A stretch of DNA of 64,000 nt from Brachybacterium kimchii (GCF_023373525.1 NZ_CP097218.1:3596001-3660000), one strand, 5' to 3'. Counted from the first letter of the stretch, positions 42,371-51,873 are shown. Notes: generated by a model not told the origin, from the sequence alone. Numbers and translations: made by a program.

Positions 42371-42909
42371 TGTCGCTTGTCGTCTAGGTGCATGTCCACG
42401 TCGAGCGGCTCGGCTGGTCCGCTCCCAGCATCGTTGATGAGTGTAGACCGCAGCGTGCGCATTTTAATCTTCTGCTCTTGGGAAGCCAAAGTCCCGCGCG
42501 GATCATCTCGTCGAGTTGCGGTGTCGCACGGACCCGAACTCCTCGGAGAGAAGGCGACATACCGCCAGTTCAGATCTATTGTGACCCTTCTTGGTATATT
42601 ACGAAACAGTGAATAGGTGGCCACAAGGGAAAAGGATTACGAGGTGTGCAAGCGGCACGCGCAGGGAGCCCACAGCGCCCCTGCCCTCGCCGCCGCCCAC
42701 GTCCGAGGTAGACAGGGGTTTGCGGAGCGGCTCCCCTTTAGAGGCCAAGCAGAGCACTAGCGCGCCAGGGGTTTCCGCGAGCAGGTCGGAGACCTGCAGC
42801 GGCACGCAGGAGAAAGTTCCCGCGCTGGGCGAATATGGGGTCGCGGATTCGTGCATATCGCGTACCTACGAATTCCTTTGCGATGTTTGCGCCCAGTCGG
42901 TAAGTCAGA
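42371..42909. other. Lower-GC gap between helicase region and STAND gene
   Basis: About 540 bases with visibly lower G+C, including AT-rich stretches around 42580-42640. Apart from the possible gene fragment near 42400-42624 on the minus strand, I see no gene. The composition supports foreign origin of the island. Confidence 0.5.
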
Positions 42910-44112
42910 TCAGGTGTTATCTATCGGTGCAATGTCCCCCTCGACGACAATGGTTTGCGTCACTGGGGTGTTTATGGTGCGGGAGAGGATGTTCACTGCT
43001 TCTAACTGGATGGTCAGCTGTTGACCGGTGCCCCTCAGTGCCGAGACGAGGGCGTCTTCGCGCACCAGGACGGCGTGGGGCGCATCCTGGCCGACTGCGG
43101 GATCGGTGATGACGAGGGTCCCCGACCCATCAACGCAGTCCAGGCCATCGCCCGACCACCGTGCGTTCAGCAGCTCGAGTGCATCGGCAGTGGGTGGAGC
43201 CACGTTTCCGTCGCTCCGGGTGCTCACCATTTCTCCGCCGTCAGAGGGGAGCACGAAGCTGTCCGCGAAGCGGAGTCTTCTACTGCGCGCGGGAGACTGT
43301 GTCTCGAAAGCCGCTGAGCGCGGAGACAAGGTGGCGCCGTCGACGCGCAAGACCTCGTGCCGGGTTCGGCCTGGCAGGGGGCGGCCGTCATCTGTGCTCT
43401 CGATGGACCAGCGAGAGCGCCCGAGCCGTGGAGTGGGTCGCGACGATGCCGCACGGGGTGGGGTGAGAAACCGAAAACGACCATCGATGACGATCCAAGT
43501 GACACCATCTGGCGCGGTCACACGAAGATCGGCGACCGAGCCTGAGGCGGGCATGGAGCGAAGTGCCCACCAGGTGCCCGAGTGCACTGTGTCGTCAGCA
43601 TGGAGTAGCAGGTCCATTGGTGCCGTTGGGTCGACGTAGAAGTCCCATGCGCCGCCGGGGTGTTCCAGGAGATCGCCCGCCGGGTTCGCGGCAGTGCCAG
43701 CTTTGATGGTGCCTTCCCGCATCGAGAACATCCGTGCGCCGGCGCGGTGCTCGGCGTACTGCCGTGCGAGCCATCGACCGAACACTAGCGAACCGATGTG
43801 GTCATGTTGGGAATCTGTTTGACCGCCTTTCGCAAGGCATTGGTGGTATCCCCCCGCGATACCGAGCGAGGACAGGATGCGCGATTCGAAGACCATTGCC
43901 TTGTAAGGCCCTCGTCCGTCTGCGAACATTCCTCGATCCTCATCGCCGATGAGCGGTCGCAGTCGCAGTGAGCGGCGTCGTTTTAGGGGCGGTAACGATT
44001 GGCTGAGGAATTCGTGCATGGGTTGCTCGGATTGAATTACGGTGTGGATCGCGGCTAGTGATCGATAGGACTGCGGACGGGGGGGTGCAATACAGTGCGC
44101 GCGAGCAGACAC
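42910..44112 (-). pseudogene. C-terminal part of the STAND protein, out of frame with the main gene
   Basis: A 400-codon frame (GTG at 44112, or ATG at 44019) that overlaps the end of the STAND gene by 172 bases. The last 50 codons of the STAND frame look non-coding, while this frame reads as plausible protein across the overlap, joining cleanly if one base of the seven-C run at 44079-44085 is skipped. Motifs include FESRILSSLGIAGGYHQCLAKGG, a beta-rich C-terminal half and no recognised domain. Either the 3' part of one 1,279-aa gene or a separate gene of unknown role. Confidence 0.55.
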
Positions 44113-46726
44113 TGCGCATGGTCCGTGCAGCGGCGGATTCCGGCCACCGGGCGGCTACCCCTGCTGCTGCGGTGAATAGTGCGTCGTGCGGGTGATCGTC
44201 GTCGACGTCCCGGAGTCGGTGCAGCACGGGCTCGAGCGTCGAAGGGTCACGGTGGAGTATCTCGACTAGGCTGCAGACGGCGAGTTCGGGCAATCCCGTG
44301 CCGGATGCGGCGCACCCCATCCAGGCGAGCAGTTCAACGGCTGATTCTGAACCATTTTCGGTGAGGGACTTCCAGCGGTTTGAAACATACCAACCCAGCA
44401 GCGATTCGAGGTTCTTCTGATCGAACTGTGACGCCTCGCTGAGACTCTCCAGGGCTTGTGGCCAGAAACGAGCGCGCCGGCGCAAGGGGGTCCCTCGCAA
44501 GAACTGGTTCAGCCAGCGAGCGCCTAGCATCTTGCGGTGCGGCAAATCGAGCACCGACCTCACGATGATCTCACTCATCTCGCCGCCGCTGTCGAGCAGT
44601 CGTTCTGCGAGCTGTCGTGTCCTGGGGGTGATCTCACCGTCGGCGCGAGAACCGAGAGACAGTGCAAACGCCACATCGCTTTCCTCAGCCGAAATCGACG
44701 TTAGCTTGAGATCGGGTAGTTCATGGGCGGGGTTCTCTTTGGGGGCGAGTTCGGCAGCCAAGCTCGACAAGGCGAACCTGCGGTCTTCATCACGCGCCGA
44801 GAGAAGGGCGTCGAGCCTGCCCGCCTGGATCGCATGGCGCATCTGCAACATGTCGTTCATCGCGTCCCAGCGGAAGCGCACGGTGTCCCGCGCGGGCGAG
44901 TCCAACTCCAGGAAACCGTCGTCTGCGAGCTGCTGGACGATGCGGTCCACACGGTCTGAATGGAGTCGCGTCTCGGCTGACAGCTCGATGATGCTCCGTT
45001 CGCCGCCGACCTCCGCAAGATTGTCGATCAGTCGCCGGATCGTTGCCACGGGCACGTCGAGAACTGCAGATGCCTCCGCTGCGAGCAGTTCCACCCAAGC
45101 GTCGAACAGGGTTGTGCGGCTGAGCAGGCGATCGGATGCCCCCGGGTCGGCCGTGAGCACGAGGACCGCTACGGAAGCCAGCAGCGGATTGGTGAGCGCA
45201 GCGTGCCACCTCGTCCCGGGGCGAGCTTGGAGGGCGAGTTCCACGGATCGAGCCATGGTCACCCGGTCAGGCGACTTGTGGACCAGTTCAGGTAGCGAGT
45301 CGTCCGCCATTTCCATACGATCTCTGCGACTCGAGAGGATGAGCCGCAGATTCGGGAAGCGCTGGATCATCTCCTGGAGATGGCGCAGCGCCGCTGCGGG
45401 GTCTTCAATAGACGATTCGTTCAGCCCGTCGATGATGATAAAGAGCGGATGATTACTGCGGCGACCGATGGCATCGAGCATTGCTGCTACGGCTGCGGTT
45501 TCGGCGTTCTCATTGTCGAGTCCATTACGCCATGGCTGGGAAAGTATCGGTGCGTCCGGTCGAGTGAAATCGCGTCCCCGCAGCAACAGCACCGGCACAC
45601 CTGCAGCTAATGCACGACGGGTTAGCATCGCGAGCTGAAAGCTCTTACCGGTGCCCCATCGCCCTGTTATTAGGAGCGTGCGAGACAGCACTGCGTCGAT
45701 CATGCAGTTGATCAACTCCACATCGGCGAGCAAGGCGATCAATGATCTCGCGCACCGTTTGACTTCATCCGCGTATAACCAATTCTGGTAGTCACCAGAA
45801 GAGATCTCTGACGCGGCGGCTGTTGCACCCTCAAGAATATCGATCGCGTCATTCAGTGTAGACTGCACATGGTTTTGCAGAGTGCGAACTCGGAGGGCCT
45901 CATCCCGAGATGCGACGACAGGTTGGGATGTCAAATGCGAGGCCTCGTGCGTGAGGGTGCGCACGCTCGCCGCCAATTTTTCGCAGAGCGGTTGATCCGA
46001 GTGCAGGCACCGGGCTCGCTGTTCGAGCTCGTTGAGCATCACTCCTATCTCCTTGCCCTCCACATAGCGAGGCGCATTAGAGGCTGCGATAAACCGGTCG
46101 AGGAATGTTGCGGTCTGCTGGATCGGGAACTCGATCCGTGGTGCGCTATCGCTGCCAAGGCGGGAAAGTATCTGCGATGCCTGCCACTTAGAGTGCCGGT
46201 CCACTGCTGCACGCTGCAGTGGGGATTTCGCCGAGATGACAGCGAAATACTCTGGGCGCCGCTCTCGGAGTATTCGGTCGAGATCGTCGGCGAAAAGGAC
46301 GGTTACCGTGACCTTGCGCTGCTTAGCTGTTGCCGCAGCATGCATCGACCGGATTGCGTCAGTCGCTTTCGAATCATTCCCGGTCTTGCGTCCGGCTGGC
46401 GGACCGGTACCACTCGTTCTGCGTGCTGTGGAACACCAGACGTACCGGTTCACGGTGACGTGTTCGGGGCTATCCAGAAATGTCGCAAAAGAGGACTTGA
46501 TGCTTCTGGTCTCACTCGCGAAGTCGTTGTATGCTTTGCATTGTACCGCGAGATACCCGGACTTAGTCTGCACCTTTGCTTCAATGCCGCCGTCGTGACT
46601 TGGGGCCATCAATTCTGGTAGGTCAGCAGGGCATTCGTCGAGATCCGTGGCGATATCTCGGATGATTCCGCCGCAAACCCACTCGAGCTCGGCTGGTTTG
46701 AGTCCGTGTGCAATTCCCTCGTGCAT
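43940..46726 (-). CDS. Mrr-STAND NTPase (Avs-like), frameshifted at its 3' end
   Basis: A 928-aa frame from the ATG at 46726, which has GAGGGG just upstream. Residues about 1-150 are a PD-(D/E)xK nuclease of the Mrr type: D45 in SHDGGIEAK and Q62-C-K64 in LAVQCKAY. A STAND/NACHT-like ATPase follows: Walker A GRWGTGKS at 355-362, Walker B LFIIIDGLNE at 428-437 and LRLILSSRRD at 460-469, then winged-helix and helical regions. Proteins with this order include antiviral Avs sensors that cut DNA on sensing phage proteins. The last 50 codons look spurious because of the seven-C run. Lower G+C than neighbours suggests transfer. Confidence 0.8.
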   Translation of the reverse strand: MHEGIAHGLKPAELEWVCGGIIRDIATDLDECPADLPELMAPSHDGGIEAKVQTKSGYLAVQCKAYNDFASETRSIKSSFATFLDSPEHVTVNRYVWCSTARRTSGTGPPAGRKTGNDSKATDAIRSMHAAATAKQRKVTVTVLFADDLDRILRERRPEYFAVISAKSPLQRAAVDRHSKWQASQILSRLGSDSAPRIEFPIQQTATFLDRFIAASNAPRYVEGKEIGVMLNELEQRARCLHSDQPLCEKLAASVRTLTHEASHLTSQPVVASRDEALRVRTLQNHVQSTLNDAIDILEGATAAASEISSGDYQNWLYADEVKRCARSLIALLADVELINCMIDAVLSRTLLITGRWGTGKSFQLAMLTRRALAAGVPVLLLRGRDFTRPDAPILSQPWRNGLDNENAETAAVAAMLDAIGRRSNHPLFIIIDGLNESSIEDPAAALRHLQEMIQRFPNLRLILSSRRDRMEMADDSLPELVHKSPDRVTMARSVELALQARPGTRWHAALTNPLLASVAVLVLTADPGASDRLLSRTTLFDAWVELLAAEASAVLDVPVATIRRLIDNLAEVGGERSIIELSAETRLHSDRVDRIVQQLADDGFLELDSPARDTVRFRWDAMNDMLQMRHAIQAGRLDALLSARDEDRRFALSSLAAELAPKENPAHELPDLKLTSISAEESDVAFALSLGSRADGEITPRTRQLAERLLDSGGEMSEIIVRSVLDLPHRKMLGARWLNQFLRGTPLRRRARFWPQALESLSEASQFDQKNLESLLGWYVSNRWKSLTENGSESAVELLAWMGCAASGTGLPELAVCSLVEILHRDPSTLEPVLHRLRDVDDDHPHDALFTAAAGVAARWPESAAARTMRSVCSRALYCTPPSAVLSITSRDPHRNSIRATHARIPQPIVTAPKTTPLTATATAHRR

Positions 46727-46976
46727 GATCCCCCTCGTGACGGCTCGCACCTATCCTAGCCGAGGCGAGCCTTGGGTGTTGCTCAGGTGGAATGCAAATC
46801 CTTGGTCGAACGTTATGAAAGTGAGGGATCGCCGCCCCGATGCCTTCGGTTGCCGATCGCCCGGCATCAGCCCCTCTTCGATCAACAGGTGTGGCTAAGA
46901 CTCCTATAACCTGTTGAAGGGTAACCACGACCCTGACCCGGGGTCATCCCGAAATCCGTGCGTCGTGGCGGCCTGT

Positions 46977-48638
46977 CTATACCACCCACGACAGCACACT
47001 CACCGAGTGCGCCGGTGCCGTGAACCTCCCATCCTCCAGCTCCACCGACCGTTCCCGCAGGGCGACGGTGTCGGGTTCCTCGATCGTGTTCACCGCGAAC
47101 AGGTCCTCGACCCCGTCGCCGAGGCTGTGCACGGTGACGGGCCCGGCCACGAGCTCGCCCTCGACGCTCAGGGTGGCCTCGACGTCCTGGTCGGCCGAGC
47201 GGTTGATGACCGCGAGGTAGCGACGTGAGCCGTCGGCCGACTCCGTGGCGCTGACGTCCAGCAGCGCGACGGAGGTGAGCACGTCGACGCACTGCGCCTC
47301 GCCGCCCCAGCCCTGCTCGTGGCGCACGGGCAGGGTCACGGCGGGGCCGGACACCGATGCCCGCAGGGGCCGGGTGCCGAAGTGGTTCAGGTACAGGTCC
47401 CACACGTGGAAGGTCGCCGACTTCACCAGGCCTCCCTCGCGCACAGCGAGCAGGGCGTTGGCGTTGACGAGGTTGACGGTGTTCGCCATGGTCACCGGCA
47501 CGCGGTTGCCGGCGGTGCGGTGGATCGCGTGGAAGACCCCGGCGTAGAACAGTGCGTCGGCGAGCGTCCTGGGGGAGTACCGATTGACCTTCCAGCCGAC
47601 GTCGGCCGCGACGCCGGGAGCGTCGGCCGGGCCGGAGGTGTCCCGGGGTGCGATGCCGCCGTCGGCGCCGGGCTGCGGCTCGGGCCAGCTGCGCGGCTCG
47701 TAGTGGCGCATGTTCCACTCGTCGAAGGCGATCTGCAAGGGGCTGGTGATGCCGTGCCTGTTCGCCGCGGCGGCGACCTTCTGCGAGAAGCCCTGCAGCA
47801 CCTGCTCCATGTGGATCGCCTGGGCGACGATCGCGTCGAACTCCTCGCGGCTGGGATCCACCAGGTGGAAGCCGGCGCCGTAGGCGTGCACCGAGAACCA
47901 GTCGGTGAGCTCGCCGAGCTCGCGCACCACCACGTCCGTCCAGCGGTCGTCGTCGAGCCCCACGCACACGAAGCGGATCGAGCCGTCCACGGCGCGCATG
48001 AAGCGGGCGTGCTCGCGGGCGTCGTGCGCGTACTGCTCGGCGCTGCGATGGCCCATCTGCCAGGGACCGTAGACCTCGTTCCCGATGCCCCAGATCGGGA
48101 CGGGGCGCGGGGAGTCGAGGCCGTCGGCCGAGCGCTGGCGGGTCATCGCGGTGTCGCCGGTGTGGTTGCAGTACTCGACCCAGCGGGCGGCGTCCTCGAC
48201 GCTGCGGCAGCTGTGGGCGAGGTACGGGGTCGCGCCGGTCGCCTCGCACCAGGCGAGGAACTCCGGGGTGCCGAACCTGTTGGTCTCCTCCGAACCCCAG
48301 GCGAGCTCGAGCCGGCGCGGACGCTCGTCCCGCGGCCCGGTGCCGTCCTGCCACCAGTAGGCCGACGTGAAGTTCCCGCCCGGCCAGCGCACCACCGGCA
48401 TGCCCAGCTCGCGGCAGGCGTCGATCACGTCCTGTCGGCAGCCGTCGAGCGGGCCGTCGCCGGTCACCGAGAGCGGCGAGCCCTCGTCGAAGACGCCGCC
48501 CTCGATGTTCCCGAAGAAGGCGGACTCGAGGAAGTGGCCGTAGATCTTGGAGTCGAGGGCGGCGGAGTCGGGGGAGTGGGTGAGAGCGATCTGGGCAGTG
48601 GGGGTGACCGTGGTGGTGGGGGTGGAGGGGGAATGCAC
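46977..48638 (-). CDS. GH51 alpha-L-arabinofuranosidase
   Basis: A 553-aa intracellular enzyme. IYGHFLESAFFGNIEGGVFDEGS and VVRWPGGNF are GH51 landmarks; the acid/base is E188 in WGIGNEVYG and the nucleophile is E307 in IAFDEWNMR. The C-terminal beta-sandwich domain carries LAVINRSADQDVEATLSVEG. It trims arabinose from plant arabinan or arabinoxylan oligosaccharides. The GTG at 48638 follows GAGAGGA; an upstream ATG at 48720 adds a basic non-conserved tail. No arabinose transporter is adjacent. Confidence 0.92.
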   Translation of the reverse strand: MHSPSTPTTTVTPTAQIALTHSPDSAALDSKIYGHFLESAFFGNIEGGVFDEGSPLSVTGDGPLDGCRQDVIDACRELGMPVVRWPGGNFTSAYWWQDGTGPRDERPRRLELAWGSEETNRFGTPEFLAWCEATGATPYLAHSCRSVEDAARWVEYCNHTGDTAMTRQRSADGLDSPRPVPIWGIGNEVYGPWQMGHRSAEQYAHDAREHARFMRAVDGSIRFVCVGLDDDRWTDVVVRELGELTDWFSVHAYGAGFHLVDPSREEFDAIVAQAIHMEQVLQGFSQKVAAAANRHGITSPLQIAFDEWNMRHYEPRSWPEPQPGADGGIAPRDTSGPADAPGVAADVGWKVNRYSPRTLADALFYAGVFHAIHRTAGNRVPVTMANTVNLVNANALLAVREGGLVKSATFHVWDLYLNHFGTRPLRASVSGPAVTLPVRHEQGWGGEAQCVDVLTSVALLDVSATESADGSRRYLAVINRSADQDVEATLSVEGELVAGPVTVHSLGDGVEDLFAVNTIEEPDTVALRERSVELEDGRFTAPAHSVSVLSWVV

Positions 48639-48994
48639 GGGGTCCTCTCGGATGCGTGGGTGTGTACGACGGCGTGCGAGCGGGCATCGCGTCTCAGGAG
48701 ACCCGTCATCGGGGCGCATGGAATCCGGCGTCCCTGCCGTGATCACCGATGACGCACGTTCTCCGCGTGCCGCAGGGAAGGCACTGCTCCATCCTGCCCC
48801 AGAGCGCATCGCCCCGCAGAGGGAACCACGGAAAGGGCGAGGGATGCGTGGACGCTACCTGCGCACCCGTGGAAACGGCCGACGGCGGAGTCGACGCGCA
48901 CCCGTGGCACGCCTTTGACCGGCGCGAACTCCGAGGACCATGATCAGTGAGGAACCTTCTCAACGCCGAGCAGAGAGACCCCGAGGTGCCCGCT
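48639..48994. promoter_or_regulatory. Divergent intergenic region with a 12-bp direct repeat
   Basis: Holds promoters for the GH51 and alcohol dehydrogenase genes. GCGCACCCGTGG occurs at 48862-48873 and again at 48897-48908, a 35-base period that would place two bound proteins on nearly the same DNA face, upstream of the dehydrogenase. No gene is seen. Confidence 0.4.
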
Positions 48995-50134
48995 ATGCCG
49001 CAGCACGTTCCTGCCTTCGTCTTGGAGCCCGCCGAGGACTCGACCGCCGTCGGCCCTGAGCGACTCCACGCCGACGAGATCGACGTCGCCGCCCCGCACC
49101 CCGGCGAGGTGCTGGTCGACGTCGCCGCCTGCGGGGTCTGCCACACGGACCTCCACGTCATGAAGGACGAGGTCGCCTTCCCGACCCCGGCCGTGCTCGG
49201 CCACGAGGTCTCCGGCGTGGTGCGGGAAGTGGGCGAAGGCGTCACCCATGTCGCCCCGGGCGACCGCGTGGCCTGCAGCTTCATCATGCCCTGCGGCACC
49301 TGCCGGCACTGCGAGAAGGGACTCGAGGACCTCTGCGAGACCTTCTTCCAGCAGAACAGACTGGCCGGCCACCTCTACGACGGCACCACCCGGTACAGTC
49401 GCGAGGGCGAGGACGTGGCGATGTACTCCATGGGCGGCCACGCCCGCAGTTGCGTGGTGCCCGGCCGGGCCGTGTTCCCGCTGCCCGACGAGGTGCCGCT
49501 GCACGACGCGGCGATTCTGGGCTGCAGCCTGTTCACCGGCTATGGAGCCGTGCGCGGCGTCGCAGACGTGCAGCCCGGGGAGAACGTCGCCGTGGTCGCC
49601 ACCGGCGGGGTGGGGCTGAGCATCATCCACCTCGCGCGGGCCGCGGGCGCGCAGCGCGTCATCGCCGTCGACATCGACGACGAGAAGCTCGCGCTCGCCG
49701 CGGAGCTCGGCGCCACCGACGTCATCAACTCCAGCACCCAAGATGCGGCCGACGAGGTGCGACGACTCCTCGGCCACGGCGTCGACGTCGCCTTCGAGGC
49801 CCTCGGCTCCGTGGCCACCGTGTCCCTCGCCGTGGACCTGCTGGACGACGGCGGCCGCGCCGTCCTCGCCGGGATCGCCCCGGCCGGGCAGACCCTCGAC
49901 GTGGAGATCGCCAAGCTGGTGCGACGCAAGCTGCGGATCCTCGGCTCCTTCGGTGCCCCCGCCTCGACCACGATGCCCGAGGTGATCCGCCTGGCCGCCG
50001 AGGGCAACATCGACCTCGAGCGGCTGATCACCGATCGGTTCACGTTCGAGGAGATCGGTGAGGCGTACCGGAAGCTGAACGACCGCGAGATCCGTGGGCG
50101 GGGGCTGGTTGTGGTGCGGCCGGAACTCAGGTGA
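48995..50134 (+). CDS. Zinc-dependent alcohol dehydrogenase (MDR family)
   Basis: A 379-aa enzyme. Catalytic zinc ligands are C46/C49 with His in ACGVCHTD and GHE at 69-71; the structural zinc site is C100, C103, C106 and C114 in MPCGTCRHCEKGLEDLC. The NAD-binding turn is VVATGGVGLSIIHLA. The Cys-rich pattern matches class III-like or NDMA-type alcohol dehydrogenases. ATG at 48995 follows GAGGTG; a GTG at 48947 is less likely. Substrate unknown. Confidence 0.9.
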   Translation: MPQHVPAFVLEPAEDSTAVGPERLHADEIDVAAPHPGEVLVDVAACGVCHTDLHVMKDEVAFPTPAVLGHEVSGVVREVGEGVTHVAPGDRVACSFIMPCGTCRHCEKGLEDLCETFFQQNRLAGHLYDGTTRYSREGEDVAMYSMGGHARSCVVPGRAVFPLPDEVPLHDAAILGCSLFTGYGAVRGVADVQPGENVAVVATGGVGLSIIHLARAAGAQRVIAVDIDDEKLALAAELGATDVINSSTQDAADEVRRLLGHGVDVAFEALGSVATVSLAVDLLDDGGRAVLAGIAPAGQTLDVEIAKLVRRKLRILGSFGAPASTTMPEVIRLAAEGNIDLERLITDRFTFEEIGEAYRKLNDREIRGRGLVVVRPELR

Positions 50135-50186
50135 CCTCCGCGACTGGAGTCCGAGCAGAACGTGGAGTCGCTCCTGTCGAGCGCCC

Positions 50187-50201
50187 TTTTTTTTTGGGGG
50201 G
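50187..50201. other. T9-G6 homopolymer tract
   Basis: Nine T followed by six G directly after GCGCCC. Very unusual in a 70% GC genome; it can fold as a short GCCC/GGGC stem with a T loop and may end transcription of the alcohol dehydrogenase gene. Confidence 0.4.
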
Positions 50202-50229
50202 CGTCCGGTTGTCGGGAGACGTGAAACCT

Positions 50230-50620
50230 TCATGATTCGTTCGGAACAGAGGAGTTCGCTTCGCCGGGTAGGTGCCGGCGGGGGACCATCACAGACAAGA
50301 GAGCGAAGCGATGCGCAGTGGGCGGCGTAGAGGCATCGGCATCTGGCCGTGACCTCAGAGACGTGCCTCGGAACGTGATCACTTCAGCGGATGCAGCGGA
50401 GGCTCGGCGACCGGTGAGGACCGTGAAGTCGGATGCAGAGAAGTACCGCAGGATGGTGACGCCGACGATGAGGCCGGCGGCGACCCCAAGCCCGACAGGG
50501 AGCTCAGGCCCAAGGCGATCATTGCGATGGAGACGCTGACGAGCGAACCCGCCTGCGCAGGATCACCGTCTACCTCGAGGCGCGGGCCCTCATCTTCGTG
50601 AAGCTCGCGGCCCGCGTGGG
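50230..50620 (-). pseudogene. Remnant of a membrane-protein gene
   Basis: Two minus-strand frames read as one protein if one base is added near 50513: first HEDEGPRLEVDGDPAQAGSL then SVSIAMIALG, continuing in the next frame as ELPVGLGVAAGLIVGVTILR and YFSASDFTVL. That gives two adjacent membrane helices with typical linker residues. No full-length frame or start exists, so this is a decayed gene or an assembly-damaged one. Family not recognised. Confidence 0.35.
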
Positions 50621-51107
50621 CGCTGGCGTCGTCGCCGGGGGGGCACTGCAGCGGGATGCCCAGAGTCTCGCCGGTGGCATCGGGCGCGTCCCGCTCCTGA
50701 ACTCCGAGCAGCCCTGCCCGTGTGGGACGGCAGGAGCAGTTGCAGAATCCAAGCAGCGGCATCTCGGCACGTGGCTCCTCCTATCGTCGCTACGGCTGTC
50801 GAGCGGTCGAGCTGTCGCGCGGATCGCGATTGCACGGGCCGCTCGACGGGCCCCCCGATCACTCCCTGGCACAACCGAGCGTGGTGCTTTTTCGCGCCGT
50901 ATACACGAGGCTCTCCGGGAGAGCGCACGTTCGTCGAGACCGTCGAGCCCCTCGCCGTCAACGTCGAGGGCCTCTATGCACTCAGGAAGTTGACTCCCGT
51001 TCTCGCCAGGACGACGAGGGACGCGATGACTTCGGGTGGGCGGCGGAGGCCGGAGTAGCGAGATGGGGATCGCGGCAAGTCCGCCAACTGACGCAAGGAT
51101 CGGTCGC

Positions 51108-51151
51108 TTGACAGATATCTGATATCCGCTATCTACTGTGGTGTATGACAC
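51108..51151 (+). promoter_or_regulatory. Promoter and operator of the sialic-acid operon, probably leaderless
   Basis: TTGACA at 51108-51113, a 16-base spacer and TATCTA at 51130-51135 form a good sigma-70-type promoter. Transcription would start about 51142, next to the ATG at 51145, and no ribosome site is present, so the mRNA is likely leaderless. CAGATATCTG lies in the spacer and GTGT-ATG-ACAC (51141-51151) spans the start codon with the GTNNNAC core of FadR-type sites. Confidence 0.6.
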
Positions 51152-51873
51152 GCACCGAAGGCGATGAGGGGCGGCTTCCGCTGTCCCACCAGGCTCAGCA
51201 GGCGATCCGACAGCACATCGTCGACAACGGCCTGCACCCGGGTGACCCCCTCCCCAGCGAGGGGGAGTTCTGCCAGCTGCTGGGCATGAGCAAGTCCTCG
51301 GTCCGGGAAGGGATCCGCCGTCTGGAGATGCTCGGCATCGTCGACGTGCGTCGAGGACGCGGCCTCTACGTGGGTGCTTTCAGCCTGCGCCCCGTCGTCG
51401 ACGCGCTGCCCTACCAGCTCACTGTCAACGACACCTCGCTGCGAGAGATCCTGCAGGTCCGGGCTGCGATCGAGGAGGCTCTCATCGTCCAGGCGAGCAA
51501 GGAGCTCAGCGAAGCCCAGCTCGACGCCCTCGATGAGCTGGTCGCGCAGATGCGTGAGAAGTCGATGGCGGGCGAGGTGCCGCGGGGGTTCGACCACACC
51601 TTCCACCTGGCCCTGTTCGAGCCGCTCAGGAACCAGATGCTGAACCAGCTCATCGAGACGTTCTGGGAGGTCCACGCCCGGTTCGCCGCGATCGCTCCGG
51701 CGCCGATCAACCACCATGCGGTTGAGGACCACCAGGAGATCATCGACGCGATCCGCAGCGGCGACGCCCAGCGGATGACCCGAGCGGTGGCCGTGCACTT
51801 CGCACCGATCCAGAGCAACGTCGAGGCCGCCCCTACCTCCCCAGCCTCCGCACCCGAGGGGCGGCCGGCATGA
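51145..51873 (+). CDS. GntR/FadR-type regulator of the sialic-acid operon
   Basis: A 242-aa regulator: winged helix at about 10-75 (AIRQHIVDNGLHPGDPLPSE and MSKSSVREGIRRLEMLG) and a helical FCD ligand domain with RAAIEEALIVQASKEL and the metal-binding FDHTFHLALF and HHAVEDHQEII. This is the NanR/FadR architecture, and NanR repressors of this family sense sialic acid. It is the first gene of the operon and overlaps nanA by ATGA. Name withheld because orthology to a characterised NanR is not shown. Confidence 0.88.
   Translation: MTRTEGDEGRLPLSHQAQQAIRQHIVDNGLHPGDPLPSEGEFCQLLGMSKSSVREGIRRLEMLGIVDVRRGRGLYVGAFSLRPVVDALPYQLTVNDTSLREILQVRAAIEEALIVQASKELSEAQLDALDELVAQMREKSMAGEVPRGFDHTFHLALFEPLRNQMLNQLIETFWEVHARFAAIAPAPINHHAVEDHQEIIDAIRSGDAQRMTRAVAVHFAPIQSNVEAAPTSPASAPEGRPA

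Larger units (their letters stand above)
50135..51144. other. One-kilobase gap without an intact gene
   Basis: Contains the T9-G6 tract, the membrane-protein remnant and the promoter of the sialic-acid operon at its right end. Other long frames here have random-looking composition (Arg/Ser/Pro-rich) and lack ribosome sites, so I do not call them genes. Confidence 0.5.

Noticed and set aside
36000-46800. Classical integrative element with integrase and tRNA attachment
   Set aside because: No integrase, excisionase or tRNA is visible; only the 31-bp repeat hints at insertion.
50570-51151. 193-codon minus-strand frame upstream of the GntR gene
   Set aside because: Starts inside the promoter of the divergent operon and has random-looking composition apart from the remnant already described.
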